Shown here: piece after piece, positions 8,891 through 17,983 of the stretch
Layout of the letters: the number at the start of each line of letters is the position of its first letter
How positions within the stretch are numbered: position 1 is the stretch's first letter
Source: Paludisphaera mucosa
GTDB lineage: Bacteria; Planctomycetota; Planctomycetia; Isosphaerales; Isosphaeraceae
Reading direction: 5' to 3'
Assembly: GCF_029589435.1 (NCBI RefSeq)
Contig: NZ_JARRAG010000002.1
Location: 806,001 to 870,000, forward strand
Length of the DNA stretch: 64,000 bases
The notes under the pieces: generated by a model
What the model saw: only the letters and a program-made list of their open reading frames with translations
The model's database searches: none
Told to the model about the DNA's origin: nothing
Made by a program: the position numbers and the translations under genes

Positions 8891-8991
8891 GCCTTTTCCG
8901 CTTCCGCGAACCTGGCGCGCCGCCGCCGTCGAAGCCGGGTCGTGCCCCGAACCTCCGTCGCTCGTCCTTCCCCATGCAGGGAGACCATCAG

Positions 8992-10011
8992 ATGTCGCGC
9001 CCCTTGACGCTCTTCACCGGCCAGTGGGCCGACCTTCCGATCGAGTCGATCTGCGAAAAGGCCAGCAAGTGGGGGTACGAGGGGATCGAGCTGCCCTGCT
9101 GGGGCGACCACTTCAACGTCCAGAAGGCGCTCGAGGACGACAAGTACTGCCAGGGCCGGCACGACCTGCTGGGCAAGTACGGTCTCAAGACGTGGGCGAT
9201 CTCGAACCACCTCGTCGGCCAGGCGATCTGCGACGTCATCGACGAGCGGCACAAGCTGATCCTGCCGCCCCACGTCTGGGGCGACGGCAAGCCCGAGGGG
9301 GTCAAGGAGCGGGCCGCGAAGGAGATGATCGACACCGCCCGCGCCGCCGCCAAGCTCGGCGTGAAGGTCGTCAACGGCTTCACCGGCTCGTCGATCTGGC
9401 ACCTCCTCTACTCGTTCCCGCCCGTCTCCGACGCCATGATCGAGGCCGGGTACAAGGACCTGGCCGACCGCTTCAACCCGATCCTCGACGAGTTCAAGAA
9501 GCTCGGCCTGAAGTTCGCGCTGGAGGTCCACCCGACCGAGATCGCCTTCGACCTGCACTCGGCCGAGACCGCGCTGAAGGCGCTGGACCGACGCCCCGAG
9601 TTCGGCTTCAACTTCGACCCCAGCCACCTGATCTGGCAGTTCGTCGACCCGGTCGCCTTCATCCGCGCCTTCCCCGACCGCATCTACCACGTCCACGTCA
9701 AGGACGCGGCGCTGACGCTCGACGGCAAGTCGGGGATCCTGGGCTCGCACATCAACTTCGGCGACCCCCGCCGGGGCTGGGACTTCCGCTCGCCGGGCCG
9801 CGGCCAGGTCGACTTCAACGCCATCGCGCGGGCGCTCAACGAGATCGGCTATGAGGGCCCGCTCTCCGTCGAGTGGGAAGACCCCGGCATGGACCGCGAG
9901 TACGGCGCCGCCGAGGCCGCCCGCTTCGTCAAGGAGAAGATGATCTTCGCCACCCCCGGCCGCCTCTTCGACCAGGCCTTCGCCGAGGGCCAGGCCAAGG
10001 CCGGCGCCTGA
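8992..10011 (+). CDS. Sugar phosphate isomerase/epimerase (xylose isomerase-like TIM barrel)
   Basis: A 339-residue AP-endonuclease-2/xylose-isomerase-like TIM barrel protein. Likely metal ligands occur in the expected order: Glu in ALEVHPTE (about 177), Asp in FNFDPSHL (about 207), His in YHVHVKD (about 233) and Glu in [10 protein letters not shown] (about 292). These enzymes isomerise or epimerise sugars or inositols; the substrate is not evident. The start is the ATG with GGGAGA eight bases upstream, rather than an ATG six codons earlier. It is driven by the promoter at 8862. The inverted-repeat element with the DUF559 gene begins 13 bases after its stop. Confidence 0.88.
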   Translation: MSRPLTLFTGQWADLPIESICEKASKWGYEGIELPCWGDHFNVQKALEDDKYCQGRHDLLGKYGLKTWAISNHLVGQAICDVIDERHKLILPPHVWGDGKPEGVKERAAKEMIDTARAAAKLGVKVVNGFTGSSIWHLLYSFPPVSDAMIEAGYKDLADRFNPILDEFKKLGLKFALEVHPTEIAFDLHSAETALKALDRRPEFGFNFDPSHLIWQFVDPVAFIRAFPDRIYHVHVKDAALTLDGKSGILGSHINFGDPRRGWDFRSPGRGQVDFNAIARALNEIGYEGPLSVEWEDPGMDREYGAAEAARFVKEKMIFATPGRLFDQAFAEGQAKAGA

Positions 10012-10024
10012 GACCCGTGAAGCC

Positions 10025-10083
10025 CCTTCCCCCCCCGGCGGGGGAAGGTGGCCCGAAGGGCCGGATGAGGGGGAAGACGAGCA
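10025..10083 (+). repeat. Inverted-repeat copy A flanking the DUF559 gene
   Basis: A GC-rich repeat of about 59 bases with a core GGTGGCCCGAAGGGCCGGAT, itself containing the palindrome GGCCCGAAGGGCC. It matches copy B (10572-10629) in inverted orientation almost base for base, and copies C and D near 57.7 kb over about 45 bases. It lies immediately after the sugar isomerase stop and 52 bases before the DUF559 ATG. Confidence 0.85.
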
Positions 10084-10135
10084 AGTCGGCCGCCGGAGTT
10101 CACGTCCCGCTCTTCGTCCCGAGCCAAGGCGAGCG

Positions 10136-10519
10136 ATGGACCCGAAATTCGAGCATTCCACCCCCGCCGACCCCCTGGATCGCGCCCGCCGCTTGCGTCG
10201 CGACATGACCATGCCCGAGAGGTCGCTCTGGCAGGCGCTCCGAAGCCTCCGAACGTCCGGCCTGAAGTTTCGGCGGCAGGTCCCCTTCGGCGCTCTCGTC
10301 GTCGACTTCTACGAATCGGCTCGCCGCCTCGTCGTCGAGCTGGACGGGGACAGCCATATCGGCCGTGCCGAGTACGACCTCGCCCGGCAGGCCTGGCTCG
10401 AATCCCGGAATCCGTGCGTATTCCGAGTGTCGAACGACGACGGGCTCGCGGACGTCGGGGCGGTCGTCGATTCGATCCTCGCTTGCACTCGGAGGCTGGA
10501 CGGGATCGAATCCCGCTGA
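10136..10519 (+). CDS. DUF559 (Vsr-like) endonuclease domain protein
   Basis: A 127-residue protein of the DUF559 family, a small PD-(D/E)XK-like fold related to the very-short-patch repair endonuclease. The family opening is seen (ARRLRRDMTMPERSLWQALR), then LKFRRQVPFGALVVDFY with the catalytic Asp, and LVVELDGDSH with the Glu/Asp-x-His pair. The C-terminal segment has the usual VFRVSNDDGLADV (canonically RFWNxE), with Ser/Asn changes. Homologues often sit alone and are not tied to a methylase. Here the gene lies between two near-identical inverted repeats, which suggests it was acquired, or moves, as a unit. Its physiological role is unknown. Confidence 0.88.
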   Translation: MDPKFEHSTPADPLDRARRLRRDMTMPERSLWQALRSLRTSGLKFRRQVPFGALVVDFYESARRLVVELDGDSHIGRAEYDLARQAWLESRNPCVFRVSNDDGLADVGAVVDSILACTRRLDGIESR

Positions 10520-10571
10520 GACGATCGCGAGGCCTGCCGAGATCTCGGATCTCGAACGTCGACAGCATCCC

Positions 10572-10629
10572 TGCTCGTCTTCCCCCTCATCCGGCCCTTC
10601 GGGCCACCTTCCCCCGCCGGGGGGGAAGG
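10572..10629 (-). repeat. Inverted-repeat copy B flanking the DUF559 gene
   Basis: Near-exact inverted counterpart of copy A: the only clear difference in the shared core is the length of one C/G run (8 versus 7). It extends beyond the core into GGCCGTTATGGTC, a tail also recognisable beside copy C (as GGCCGTGATGGTC on the minus strand). Confidence 0.85.
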
Positions 10630-10684
10630 CCGTTATGGTCGGGATCGCCACCCCGACGCCTCGTCCTCCTCGCGGAGCACACCC

Positions 10685-10873
10685 ATGAGCGGCCCGATCG
10701 TCAGGAAGTATGGATTCCCGAATCATGAGCAGATCTTCGGCCGTCGGCCCCCGGAGCACGGGGCCGATGAGCCGAAGAAGGACGAGGACGACGCGGCCCC
10801 CAAGCCCGCCGAGGCCGACCCGAAGGCGGCCGGCAAGCCCGAGCCGAAGGCCGATCAGCGCGGCGAGGGCTGA
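10685..10873 (+). CDS. Small conserved hypothetical protein
   Basis: A 62-residue acidic/basic protein. The first 20 residues (MSGPIVRKYGFPNHEQIFGR) have the character of a conserved motif that I associate from memory with short planctomycete hypothetical proteins. The rest is Lys/Pro/Ala/Glu-rich and probably disordered. A GGAG lies about ten bases before the ATG. Its 3' end overlaps the convergent S1/P1 nuclease gene by 19 bases. No function can be proposed; the conserved N-terminus and start context are the grounds for calling it. Confidence 0.6.
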   Translation: MSGPIVRKYGFPNHEQIFGRRPPEHGADEPKKDEDDAAPKPAEADPKAAGKPEPKADQRGEG

Positions 10874-11829
10874 GCCGGCGCGGCGCCGCGGCTGGGCCGG
10901 CGGTCGCGGTTGAAGTGGGGCGCGGGGACGGCGTTCGGGGCCGGCGCCTTCTTCTTCGGGGGCGCGAGGTCGGCGTTGAGGACGTCGGAGAGCCGCATCC
11001 CGGCCCGGGCCAGGCGCTCGACGGCGACGGGGAGTTGGGCGTCCTGGTACTCGCGGCCGAGCCGCGCCCCGGGGCGGATGAACTCGTTGGTGCCGGGCAT
11101 GAGGTAGGCCTTCTTGGCCGCCTTCAGGCTCTCGTCGGCCCAGTCCTCGGCGTCGCCGCCGAGCCAGTTGCGGGCCTCGGGCCGGCGGGCCACGTCGAAC
11201 AGGGCGTCGGCCAGCTCGCGCTCGTTGCGGAAGCCGACGCGGAGGATGCCCGAGTCCCAGACCTGGTGCAGGTTGGTGAACTCGTCGCGGAAGTACGAGA
11301 GCTGGACGGTGTTGCCCCCGCGGTCTCGGCGGTCGCCGACGTGCATCGGCTGGTGGACGTCCTCGACGAGGTGGACGACGTAGCGGAGGGCCATCCGCCG
11401 CCGCGGCTTGGGGGCCGTCGGGTCGGCGAGGATCCGCCGGAACTCCGCCAGCCGCGAGACGACGCAGCCGTCGCGGCAATACTGCGGCGAGTAGCGCTCG
11501 GCCGTGATCGGCACGTTGACGAAATGCCACGACGCGCTGCCGGGGATGTCGCGGCTGTTCTCGTCGGCCCAGGTCGAGGCGTCGGCGAGCGACTCGCCCT
11601 CGTCCAGCAGCTCGCGGACCAGCGCGCGGGCCTCGGGGGTGAGGCGGCTCTCGGCCAGCCGGGCCGCCGCCCGGTGGGCGTTGCGGCCCCAGGCGAAGGC
11701 CGGTTTCGGGGCCGCGGCCGCGACCGCCACGAGGAGGGCCGCGGTCGCCGCGGCGAGCCGCCGCGCGAGGGTCCGCGGGGGCTTCGCGCGGCCCGCCGAG
11801 GGCCGCGTCGGTGCTGCTTGGGAAGGCAT
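10855..11829 (-). CDS. S1/P1 family nuclease, exported
   Basis: A 324-residue zinc-dependent nuclease of the S1/P1 family, which cleaves single-stranded nucleic acids and 3'-nucleotides. A signal peptide covers about residues 1-46 and ends AFA; the mature protein then begins WGRNAH, giving the N-terminal Trp and first His that bind the trinuclear zinc site. Other ligands are seen in DASTWAD, WHFVN and HLVEDVHQPMHVGDRRDRGG at about residue 150, followed by NLHQVWDSG. The Pro/Arg-rich tail after residue about 285 is extra to the family. It is probably a periplasmic or secreted nutrient-scavenging enzyme. Confidence 0.93.
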   Translation of the reverse strand: MPSQAAPTRPSAGRAKPPRTLARRLAAATAALLVAVAAAAPKPAFAWGRNAHRAAARLAESRLTPEARALVRELLDEGESLADASTWADENSRDIPGSASWHFVNVPITAERYSPQYCRDGCVVSRLAEFRRILADPTAPKPRRRMALRYVVHLVEDVHQPMHVGDRRDRGGNTVQLSYFRDEFTNLHQVWDSGILRVGFRNERELADALFDVARRPEARNWLGGDAEDWADESLKAAKKAYLMPGTNEFIRPGARLGREYQDAQLPVAVERLARAGMRLSDVLNADLAPPKKKAPAPNAVPAPHFNRDRRPSRGAAPAQPSPR

Positions 11830-11982
11830 GTCGGGACCGCTCCGGACCGGGATCGAAGGACGCCCCGAGCCTGCGCCGCGCGGGGCTCGGGCGCGTCGGC
11901 ATCAGCATAGACGCCGGCGGCGCGGTTTTGCTAGTGTGGCCCCAGTGCTCGCGCAGTCCCCCTCCCCAAGGAAACGACGACG

Positions 11983-14226
11983 ATGGCGGCGGTCGACCCG
12001 TACTCCCTTTGCCCCTGCGGCAGCGGTCAGAAGTTCAAATGGTGCTGCCATAAGGCGGAAACGTACGTCGACCGCGCGATGCGCCTGGAGCGGAACGGGC
12101 AGAGCGAGGCGTCCCTGGCCGCCCTCAACGAGGGGCTCGCGAAGTTACCCGACACCCCCTGGCTGATCCTCCGGAAGGCGATCCTGCTGGCGATGCTGGG
12201 GCGGTCGTCGGAGGCCCGCGAGATCGTCGACGCCCTGCTGAAGAAGCAGCCCGCCCACCTCGGCGCGCTGAACGTCAAGCTCCGCCTGCTCCAGGCCGCG
12301 GGCGACGTCCGGGGGGCCGTCGACCTGTTCCAGAAGCTGCTGGAGCGGTCGGCCGACGAGCACGAGCCCGCGCCGGCCGACCTGGCCACGTCGCTCGGCG
12401 CCACCCTGTTCCGCGCCGGCTACGTCCCGGCGGCGCTCGAGCACCTGGGCCTGGCCGACGGCGGCCCGGCCGAGCGGGGCTCGGAGCGGGCCGAGGCGAT
12501 GCGCGAGGAGCTGACGGCGACCCTGTGCGCCAACCCGTCGACCTCGCCCTGGCTGAAGAACCCCTACGACCTCCTCCCCTGCCCCGCGGCCGCCGGCGAC
12601 GACGCGCGGCGGCGGTTCCAGGAGGCCGCCGACTGGGCCGGCCTCGGCCTGCTGGAGCGGGCCTCGGCGGCGTTCGAACTGCTCTCGGGCGACCCGGCCG
12701 TCGGCCGCGCGGCCGACGTGAACCAGGGCCTCTGCCGCCTGCGGCTGGCCGACCACCCCGCCGCCGCCGCGGCGATCCGGCGGGGGATCGCCGGGGCCCC
12801 GGCCACGACCGACGTCGTCGACCTCGAGGCCCTCGCCCAGCTCGTCGACCCCAACGTCGGCGACGACCCCGTCGAGGAGGTCGAGCTGAGCTGGCCGCTC
12901 CGCGACCGCGAGGGCCTGCTCGCCCGCCTCCGCGCCGAGAAGGCCTGCGTCGAGCGCGTCGACGCCGAGGCCGAGCCGGGCGACGAGCTCGAGTTCGCGC
13001 TGCTCGACCGCCCCCGGATCGCCGACGGCGCCAAGGCCGAGCCGGGCGACCTGCCCCTGGTCGCGGGCTCGATCGTGGTGGCGGCCGACGCCGTCAAGCT
13101 GGAGACCTTCGACGACGGCCGGCTCAACGACCTGATCGACCGGCTCGCCGCGATCGCCGGCCACACGATCCCCCCGGCGCACCCCCGGACCAAGATCCTC
13201 GGCCGCGTCTCCCGCCAGTCCCTGGTCCTCGACCTCGCCTGCCAGCCGCCGGCCGGGACGCCGCCGCAAGAGCAGCGCTCCCTCGTGGGGCGGCTGGGCG
13301 CCGAGCGGGTCCAGAAGCGCTGGGTCGAGACCCCCATGGTCTTCCTGGGCGGCAAGACGCCCGTCGAGGCGGGCCGCGGCGGCAAGTTCGAGGTCCCCCT
13401 GCGGGCCGCCCTGACGCTGCTGGAGGCCCACGGCAACTGGCAGGGCCTGATCGACTGGGACGCGCTGCGGGCCCGCCTGGGCGTGCCGGCCGAGCCGGCC
13501 ATCGACCCGATCGACGTGGAGCTGGAGCGGGTCCACGTCGGCCGCCTGGCGAAGGTCGACCCCCACGGGCTCGACGACGAACGCCTGGTGGACCTCCGCG
13601 AGCGGGCCCACCAGTGGGGCCTGACCGAGGTGGTCGTGCGGTCCGCCCGCGAGATCGCCTCGCGGCGCAGGCTGCTGGAGCGCGAGGGCTTCCCGACGAT
13701 CCAGGTCTTCTCCGACCTGGCGATCGACGCGGCCCTCTCCGGCGACCGCGAGGCCGCCCTGGGCTGGGTCCGCAAGGGCCGCGAGACCGAGCCGGCGGCG
13801 CGGCGCGGCGCGACGGCCCCGTCGTGGGACATGCTGGACGTCCGGATCCGCACGATGCTCGACGGCCCCGAGAGCTGGGTGCCCGAGGTGGCCGCGGTGC
13901 TGTCGCGGTACGAGGGGAACGCCCAGGGGATGCAGCAGGTGCTCTCGCACCTGATCGACCTGGGCCTGATCGAGCTGGCGCCCTCGCCCGAAGACCCGAC
14001 GAAGTACGTCGCCGACCCGACGGTGCTGTACGGCCTGCTGGCGCGCTTCGGCCCCCGCGTGCAGGCGGTCGGCGGCGCCCCGGCGGGGGGCGGCATCTGG
14101 ACCCCCGGCGCCCAGGCCGGCGGCGGGGGCAGGGGCGGCGGCGGCATCTGGACCCCCGGCTCGGGCCCGGCCGCCGCGCCGGCCGCCCCGGCCGAGAAGC
14201 CGCGGATCATCTTCCCCGGCCGCTGA
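11983..14226 (+). CDS. SEC-C motif and TPR-containing protein
   Basis: A 747-residue soluble protein. The N-terminus holds a SEC-C zinc-binding motif ([13 protein letters not shown], residues 10-22), as at the end of SecA and in many stand-alone proteins. TPR-like helices follow at about residues 25-260. The middle and C-terminal parts align with the next gene's product, for example [14 protein letters not shown] here against [14 protein letters not shown] there, both after a DP(I/V)D segment, so the two are tandem paralogues. The C-terminus has Gly-rich GGGIWTPG repeats before a final [11 protein letters not shown] binding or scaffold role is likely; no enzymatic motif is seen. A GGAAACGACGACG leader precedes the ATG. 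Confidence 0.85.
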   Translation: MAAVDPYSLCPCGSGQKFKWCCHKAETYVDRAMRLERNGQSEASLAALNEGLAKLPDTPWLILRKAILLAMLGRSSEAREIVDALLKKQPAHLGALNVKLRLLQAAGDVRGAVDLFQKLLERSADEHEPAPADLATSLGATLFRAGYVPAALEHLGLADGGPAERGSERAEAMREELTATLCANPSTSPWLKNPYDLLPCPAAAGDDARRRFQEAADWAGLGLLERASAAFELLSGDPAVGRAADVNQGLCRLRLADHPAAAAAIRRGIAGAPATTDVVDLEALAQLVDPNVGDDPVEEVELSWPLRDREGLLARLRAEKACVERVDAEAEPGDELEFALLDRPRIADGAKAEPGDLPLVAGSIVVAADAVKLETFDDGRLNDLIDRLAAIAGHTIPPAHPRTKILGRVSRQSLVLDLACQPPAGTPPQEQRSLVGRLGAERVQKRWVETPMVFLGGKTPVEAGRGGKFEVPLRAALTLLEAHGNWQGLIDWDALRARLGVPAEPAIDPIDVELERVHVGRLAKVDPHGLDDERLVDLRERAHQWGLTEVVVRSAREIASRRRLLEREGFPTIQVFSDLAIDAALSGDREAALGWVRKGRETEPAARRGATAPSWDMLDVRIRTMLDGPESWVPEVAAVLSRYEGNAQGMQQVLSHLIDLGLIELAPSPEDPTKYVADPTVLYGLLARFGPRVQAVGGAPAGGGIWTPGAQAGGGGRGGGGIWTPGSGPAAAPAAPAEKPRIIFPGR

Positions 14227-14345
14227 CCCGGACGCCTCGCGACGCCTCCCGACTTCGAACGAACGGACTCGATCCGAGACTCGTCCTCCTCCCCGACGGC
14301 GCAGCGCCCCGCCCGGAACCGCCCACCCAGTCCAGGACACCGCGG

Positions 14346-16106
14346 ATGGCCTCCACGACCCGGAACGAAAGCGAAGCGGCCCTGGCCCTCGTCCACGAAG
14401 GCTGGAACCACCTCATGTCCCAGCGCCCGCTGGCGGCCTGGGGCGCCTGGCAGCGGGCCCTGCGGGCGGAGCCCGGCTCGACCGCCGCGCGCAAGGCCCT
14501 GGCGACCCTGGAGAGCGCCCACGAGCTGCCCCTGGCGGCGCGCAAGGCCTACCGCTTCCGCCAGCCCCGGACGCCCGACCAGCGGGCGCGCTGGGACCTG
14601 CGCATGCGGGCCGGCGGGGCCGACGAGCTGGACGCCGCGGCCGCCGTGTTCGAGCGGCTGACCGAGGAGGCCCCCGACGACGTCGAGGCCTGGTTCAACC
14701 GCGCCCTCTGCCTGGCCTGGCGGGGCCGCGACGGCGAGGCCGTCGAGTGCCTGGACCGGGTCGTGGCCCTGGAGGCCTCGCACGACGCCGAGGGCGCCGT
14801 CGAGGCCTGGACCCTGGCCGAGGTCCTCCGCCAGGGGGGCGGCGCCGAGGTCCTCGCCGACGACCTCCGCTACGCCTGCAGCCTCCCCCGCGACGACGAG
14901 CAGGTCGACGTCGACGAGCTGCTCGCCCTCTTCCCCGAGATCCGCCGCATCCCCACGCCCCAGGACCCCACCCGCCCGGACTCCAAGCTGGCGGACCTCG
15001 AGGTGCTGGAGTGGCTCGACCGGCCCTTCCCCGCCGCCGACCGCGAGGGCGTGGCGGCCTCCGAGCTGCCGCAGGTGCTGGCCACGGTGTACGTCGGGCC
15101 CGGCATGCTCCGGCTCTCCAGCCCCCGCGTCGACGGCCTGGAGCAGGCCGAGGAGCGCCTGAGGCTCCTGATCGGCGACCCGGACGAGGAGGTCGAGCGG
15201 GCCGCCGCCCCCCTGCCGCTGCCCTTCCTCGACGCCGCCGTCTGGACCGTCCGCCTCCCCGAGGGCCGCGACCGCGGCGACGCCGACCGCTGGACCCGCG
15301 AGGTCGTCGAGGACTACTACGAGGACCGCTGGATCCACCGCCCCCGCCAGGGGCTCGACGGCCTCTCGCCGCTGGCCGCCGCGCACGACGCCCACGCCGG
15401 CGACGACCAGGCGGGGGCCAAGCTCGCCGCCGTCGTCCGCCTCCGCGAGCAGCTCGGGGCGCGGCCCAGCTCGATGGGCCTGTACCAGGGCTACCCCTTC
15501 GACCGGCTCCGCCGCCGCCTCGGCCTCGACCCGGTCGACCCGGCCTCGGTCGACCACGCCGACCTGAGCTGCGCCAGCCCCTGGGAGCTGCGGGCCCTGA
15601 CCCCCGGCGACCTCGACGACCACCAGCTGGGCGAGGCCTTCCTCTCGGCGAAGGGCCTCCACGACGACGCCCTGGCCGCCCCCCTGGCCGACGAGCTGCT
15701 CCGCCGCCCCGACGCCCTCGCCCGCGCCGACGCCGCCGACCTGGGGGCGTGCCTCGTCCGCCGGGCGATGCAGGAGGGCCGCCCCGAGGAGGCCCTCGAC
15801 CGCATCGACCAGGTCAAGCCGCTGGCCGCCGCGAACCAGAAGCGGGGGCTCGACGTCTGGCGGGCGGAGATCTTCGCCCGCACCGGCCGCCCCGACGAGG
15901 CGGTCGAGGCGTACAGGGCGATCCTCGACGGCTCGTTCGACGGGGCCCGGCTCGCCCTCGACGCCGCCGAGACCCTGCTCGACGCCGGCTCCCCCGCCCA
16001 CGCCCGGCCCTTCCTGCACGAGGCGGTCCGGCTCGCCCCGGCCTTCGGGCTCCGCGGGGTCGACCGCCGCGCCAGGCGACTCCTGGAATCGATGGGACGA
16101 GACTGA
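14346..16106 (+). CDS. TPR-containing protein, paralogue of the preceding gene
   Basis: A 586-residue protein of tetratricopeptide-like helices, clearest at residues 10-60 ([20 protein letters not shown]), 95-150 ([15 protein letters not shown]) and 500-575 ([16 protein letters not shown]). The central region parallels the SEC-C protein just upstream, including RLGLDPVDP against [14 protein letters not shown], but the SEC-C motif itself is missing. The start is the ATG opening MASTTRNE. The open frame reads much farther upstream only because of high GC. Its TGA shares one base with the ATG of hisI (TGATG), so hisI is translationally coupled to it. Function unknown. Confidence 0.83.
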   Translation: MASTTRNESEAALALVHEGWNHLMSQRPLAAWGAWQRALRAEPGSTAARKALATLESAHELPLAARKAYRFRQPRTPDQRARWDLRMRAGGADELDAAAAVFERLTEEAPDDVEAWFNRALCLAWRGRDGEAVECLDRVVALEASHDAEGAVEAWTLAEVLRQGGGAEVLADDLRYACSLPRDDEQVDVDELLALFPEIRRIPTPQDPTRPDSKLADLEVLEWLDRPFPAADREGVAASELPQVLATVYVGPGMLRLSSPRVDGLEQAEERLRLLIGDPDEEVERAAAPLPLPFLDAAVWTVRLPEGRDRGDADRWTREVVEDYYEDRWIHRPRQGLDGLSPLAAAHDAHAGDDQAGAKLAAVVRLREQLGARPSSMGLYQGYPFDRLRRRLGLDPVDPASVDHADLSCASPWELRALTPGDLDDHQLGEAFLSAKGLHDDALAAPLADELLRRPDALARADAADLGACLVRRAMQEGRPEEALDRIDQVKPLAAANQKRGLDVWRAEIFARTGRPDEAVEAYRAILDGSFDGARLALDAAETLLDAGSPAHARPFLHEAVRLAPAFGLRGVDRRARRLLESMGRD

Positions 16107-16540
16107 TGCCCCCCGCCGCGACCCCCGCCTTCCTCCGCACGATCGCCTGGAACGCCGACGGCCTGGTCCCCGCCATCGTCCAGGACGCCGCCACCGGCGA
16201 GGTCCTGATGATGGCCTGGATGGACGAGTCGGCCCTCGTCAAGACCCTGGAGACCGGCCTGGCCCACTTCTACTCGCGCTCGCGGCGGCGGGGGTGGCTC
16301 AAGGGGGAGACCTCGGGCCACGTCCAGGAGGTGGAGTCGATCCACGTCGACTGCGACGCCGACGTCGTCCTCGTCAAGGCCCGCCAGGTCGGCGGGGCCT
16401 GCCACGAGGGCTACCGCAGCTGCTTCTTCCGCCGCGTCGCCGCCGACGGCCGCCTCGAGGTCGTCGGCGAGCCCGTCTTCGACGCCGAGGCCGTCTACCA
16501 CGGCGGCGGCGACCCCCCGCCGGCCCCCGACGCGGGCTGA
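16106..16540 (+). CDS. hisI: Phosphoribosyl-AMP cyclohydrolase
   Basis: A 144-residue HisI, the third step of histidine biosynthesis, opening the adenine ring of PR-AMP. Family motifs are complete: [30 protein letters not shown] at about residues 53-70, the metal-binding DCDAD near residue 81, and [14 protein letters not shown] near residue 97, supplying the zinc Cys residues. It lacks the HisE pyrophosphohydrolase domain found fused in enterics. It overlaps the upstream TPR gene by one base. No other his gene is in the window, so the pathway is dispersed. Confidence 0.96.
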   Translation: MPPAATPAFLRTIAWNADGLVPAIVQDAATGEVLMMAWMDESALVKTLETGLAHFYSRSRRRGWLKGETSGHVQEVESIHVDCDADVVLVKARQVGGACHEGYRSCFFRRVAADGRLEVVGEPVFDAEAVYHGGGDPPPAPDAG

Positions 16541-16542
16541 GC

Positions 16543-16592
16543 CGGCGTGTGGCACGGCGGCCACGCCGCCGGGAAGTCCCCTTACCGGGGAC
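16543..16592 (+). terminator. Candidate terminator hairpins after hisI
   Basis: Two consecutive inverted repeats follow the stop: CGGCGTG...ACGCCG (16543-16568) and GTCCCC-TTACC-GGGGAC (16576-16592). There is no T tract, so factor-independent termination is uncertain. Confidence 0.45.
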
Positions 16593-16680
16593 GTCCTCGC
16601 CTTACTAGAATGAGTACCTGGTCGATCCGGGGCCGCCAGGCCCCTCCCCACCGGCCGCAACCGTAGAGGATGAAGAGTCG

Positions 16681-17835
16681 ATGCGAAAGCCGCGATTGAT
16701 GACCCCGGGCCCCGCGATGGTCCCCGAGGACGTGCTGCTCGAGCTGGCCAGGCCGGTCATCCACCACCGATCCGACGAGGCCAAGCAGGTCATCGTCGAG
16801 GTGTCCGAGGGCCTCAAGGAGGTCTTCCAGACCCAGAACGACGTGATGATCCTGACGTCGTCCGGCACCGGCGCGATGGAGGCGGCGGTCGTCAACGTCG
16901 TCCCCCCCGGCGGCAAGGCCATCGTGCTCAACGCCGGCCACTTCGCCGCCCGCTGGGGCTCGCTCTGCAAGGCGTTCGGCCTGAACGCCGTGATGCTCGA
17001 CACCGAGTGGGGCAAGCCCGTCGACCCCGACCAAGTGGCCGAGGCCCTCAAGCAGCACCCCGACGCCGTCGCCGTCCTGGGCACCCTGTCCGAGACCTCC
17101 ACCGGCACCGGCCACCCCGTCGAGGCCATCGGCCGGGTCGTCGCCGAGTCCGACGCCGTCTTCATCGTCGACGGCATCTCGGGCGTGGGCGCCATGGAAT
17201 GCCGGACCGACGAGTGGGGGATCGACGTCCTCTGCGTCGGCTCGCAGAAGGCCCTCATGCTCCCCCCCGGCCTTGCGTTCATCTCCGTCAGCCCCAAGGC
17301 CTGGGCCAAGATCGAGGCCTTCGACGCGCGCAGCTTCTACTTCAACCTCAAGGCCGCGCGGAGCAAGGCCAAGGAGTTCGACACCCCCTACACGCCGGCC
17401 CACACGCTGATCCTGGCCCTGCGGGCCGCCCTCAAGCGGATCCGGGCCGAGGGCATGGAAGGCGTCTGGAAGCGGCACCGCGTCATGAGCGAGGCCTGCC
17501 AGGCGGGCGTCCAGGCGCTCGGGCTGGAACTCTTCAGCGCCCGGCCCGCCGAGGGCCTGACCGCCTTCCGCGTCCCCGAGGGGATGAAGGACTCGCAGAT
17601 CCGCGGCAAGATGGCCGAGCGCTTCGGCGTGACCACCGTCGGCGGCCAGGCGAAGCTCAAGGGCAAGATCGTCCGGATCGGCCACATGGGCTACACCGAC
17701 GAGCTGGACGTGATCGCCGCCCTCGCCGCCCTGGAGATGACCCTGGCCGAACTCGGATTCGACGTCGAGCCCGGCAAGGCCGTCACCGCCGCGCAGCAGG
17801 TCCTCATCGGCAAGGGCGCCGCCGCCCTGGCGTGA
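16681..17835 (+). CDS. Class V aminotransferase (serine-pyruvate/alanine-glyoxylate type)
   Basis: A 384-residue PLP enzyme. It opens RLMTPGPAMVPEDV, the classic start of the serine-pyruvate/alanine-glyoxylate aminotransferase group. The PLP-phosphate loop is TSSGTGAMEAAV at about residue 60. The Asp is in VFIVDGISGVGAME, and the Schiff-base Lys lies in VGSQKALMLPPG at about residue 190. It stands about 150 bases before serA on the same strand. From this I infer that it serves as the phosphoserine or serine aminotransferase of the serine pathway, replacing canonical SerC. A photorespiratory-type glyoxylate transaminase is the alternative. Confidence 0.92.
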   Translation: MRKPRLMTPGPAMVPEDVLLELARPVIHHRSDEAKQVIVEVSEGLKEVFQTQNDVMILTSSGTGAMEAAVVNVVPPGGKAIVLNAGHFAARWGSLCKAFGLNAVMLDTEWGKPVDPDQVAEALKQHPDAVAVLGTLSETSTGTGHPVEAIGRVVAESDAVFIVDGISGVGAMECRTDEWGIDVLCVGSQKALMLPPGLAFISVSPKAWAKIEAFDARSFYFNLKAARSKAKEFDTPYTPAHTLILALRAALKRIRAEGMEGVWKRHRVMSEACQAGVQALGLELFSARPAEGLTAFRVPEGMKDSQIRGKMAERFGVTTVGGQAKLKGKIVRIGHMGYTDELDVIAALAALEMTLAELGFDVEPGKAVTAAQQVLIGKGAAALA

Positions 17836-17983
17836 CGTGCCGGCCGAGATCGCGACCGAATCCAACCCACGACGTCGGCGGGGCGGGATTCCCGGCGGGG
17901 CGCCTCGAACGCCCGCCGGGGAGCCCGCCCCCCCGGCTTTCCCATTTCCATCGGCCTCCAATCGACCCCCCGGAGTGACCAGC

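Noticed and set aside
8974-8991. An upstream ATG for the sugar isomerase gene (MQGDHQ extension).
   Set aside because: The later ATG has a better placed GGGAGA and matches the usual family start.
12525-14345. A long N-terminal extension of the second TPR protein.
   Set aside because: The extension is an Arg/Pro/Gly-rich out-of-frame reading of the SEC-C/TPR gene. Protein-like sequence begins only at the ATG at 14346.
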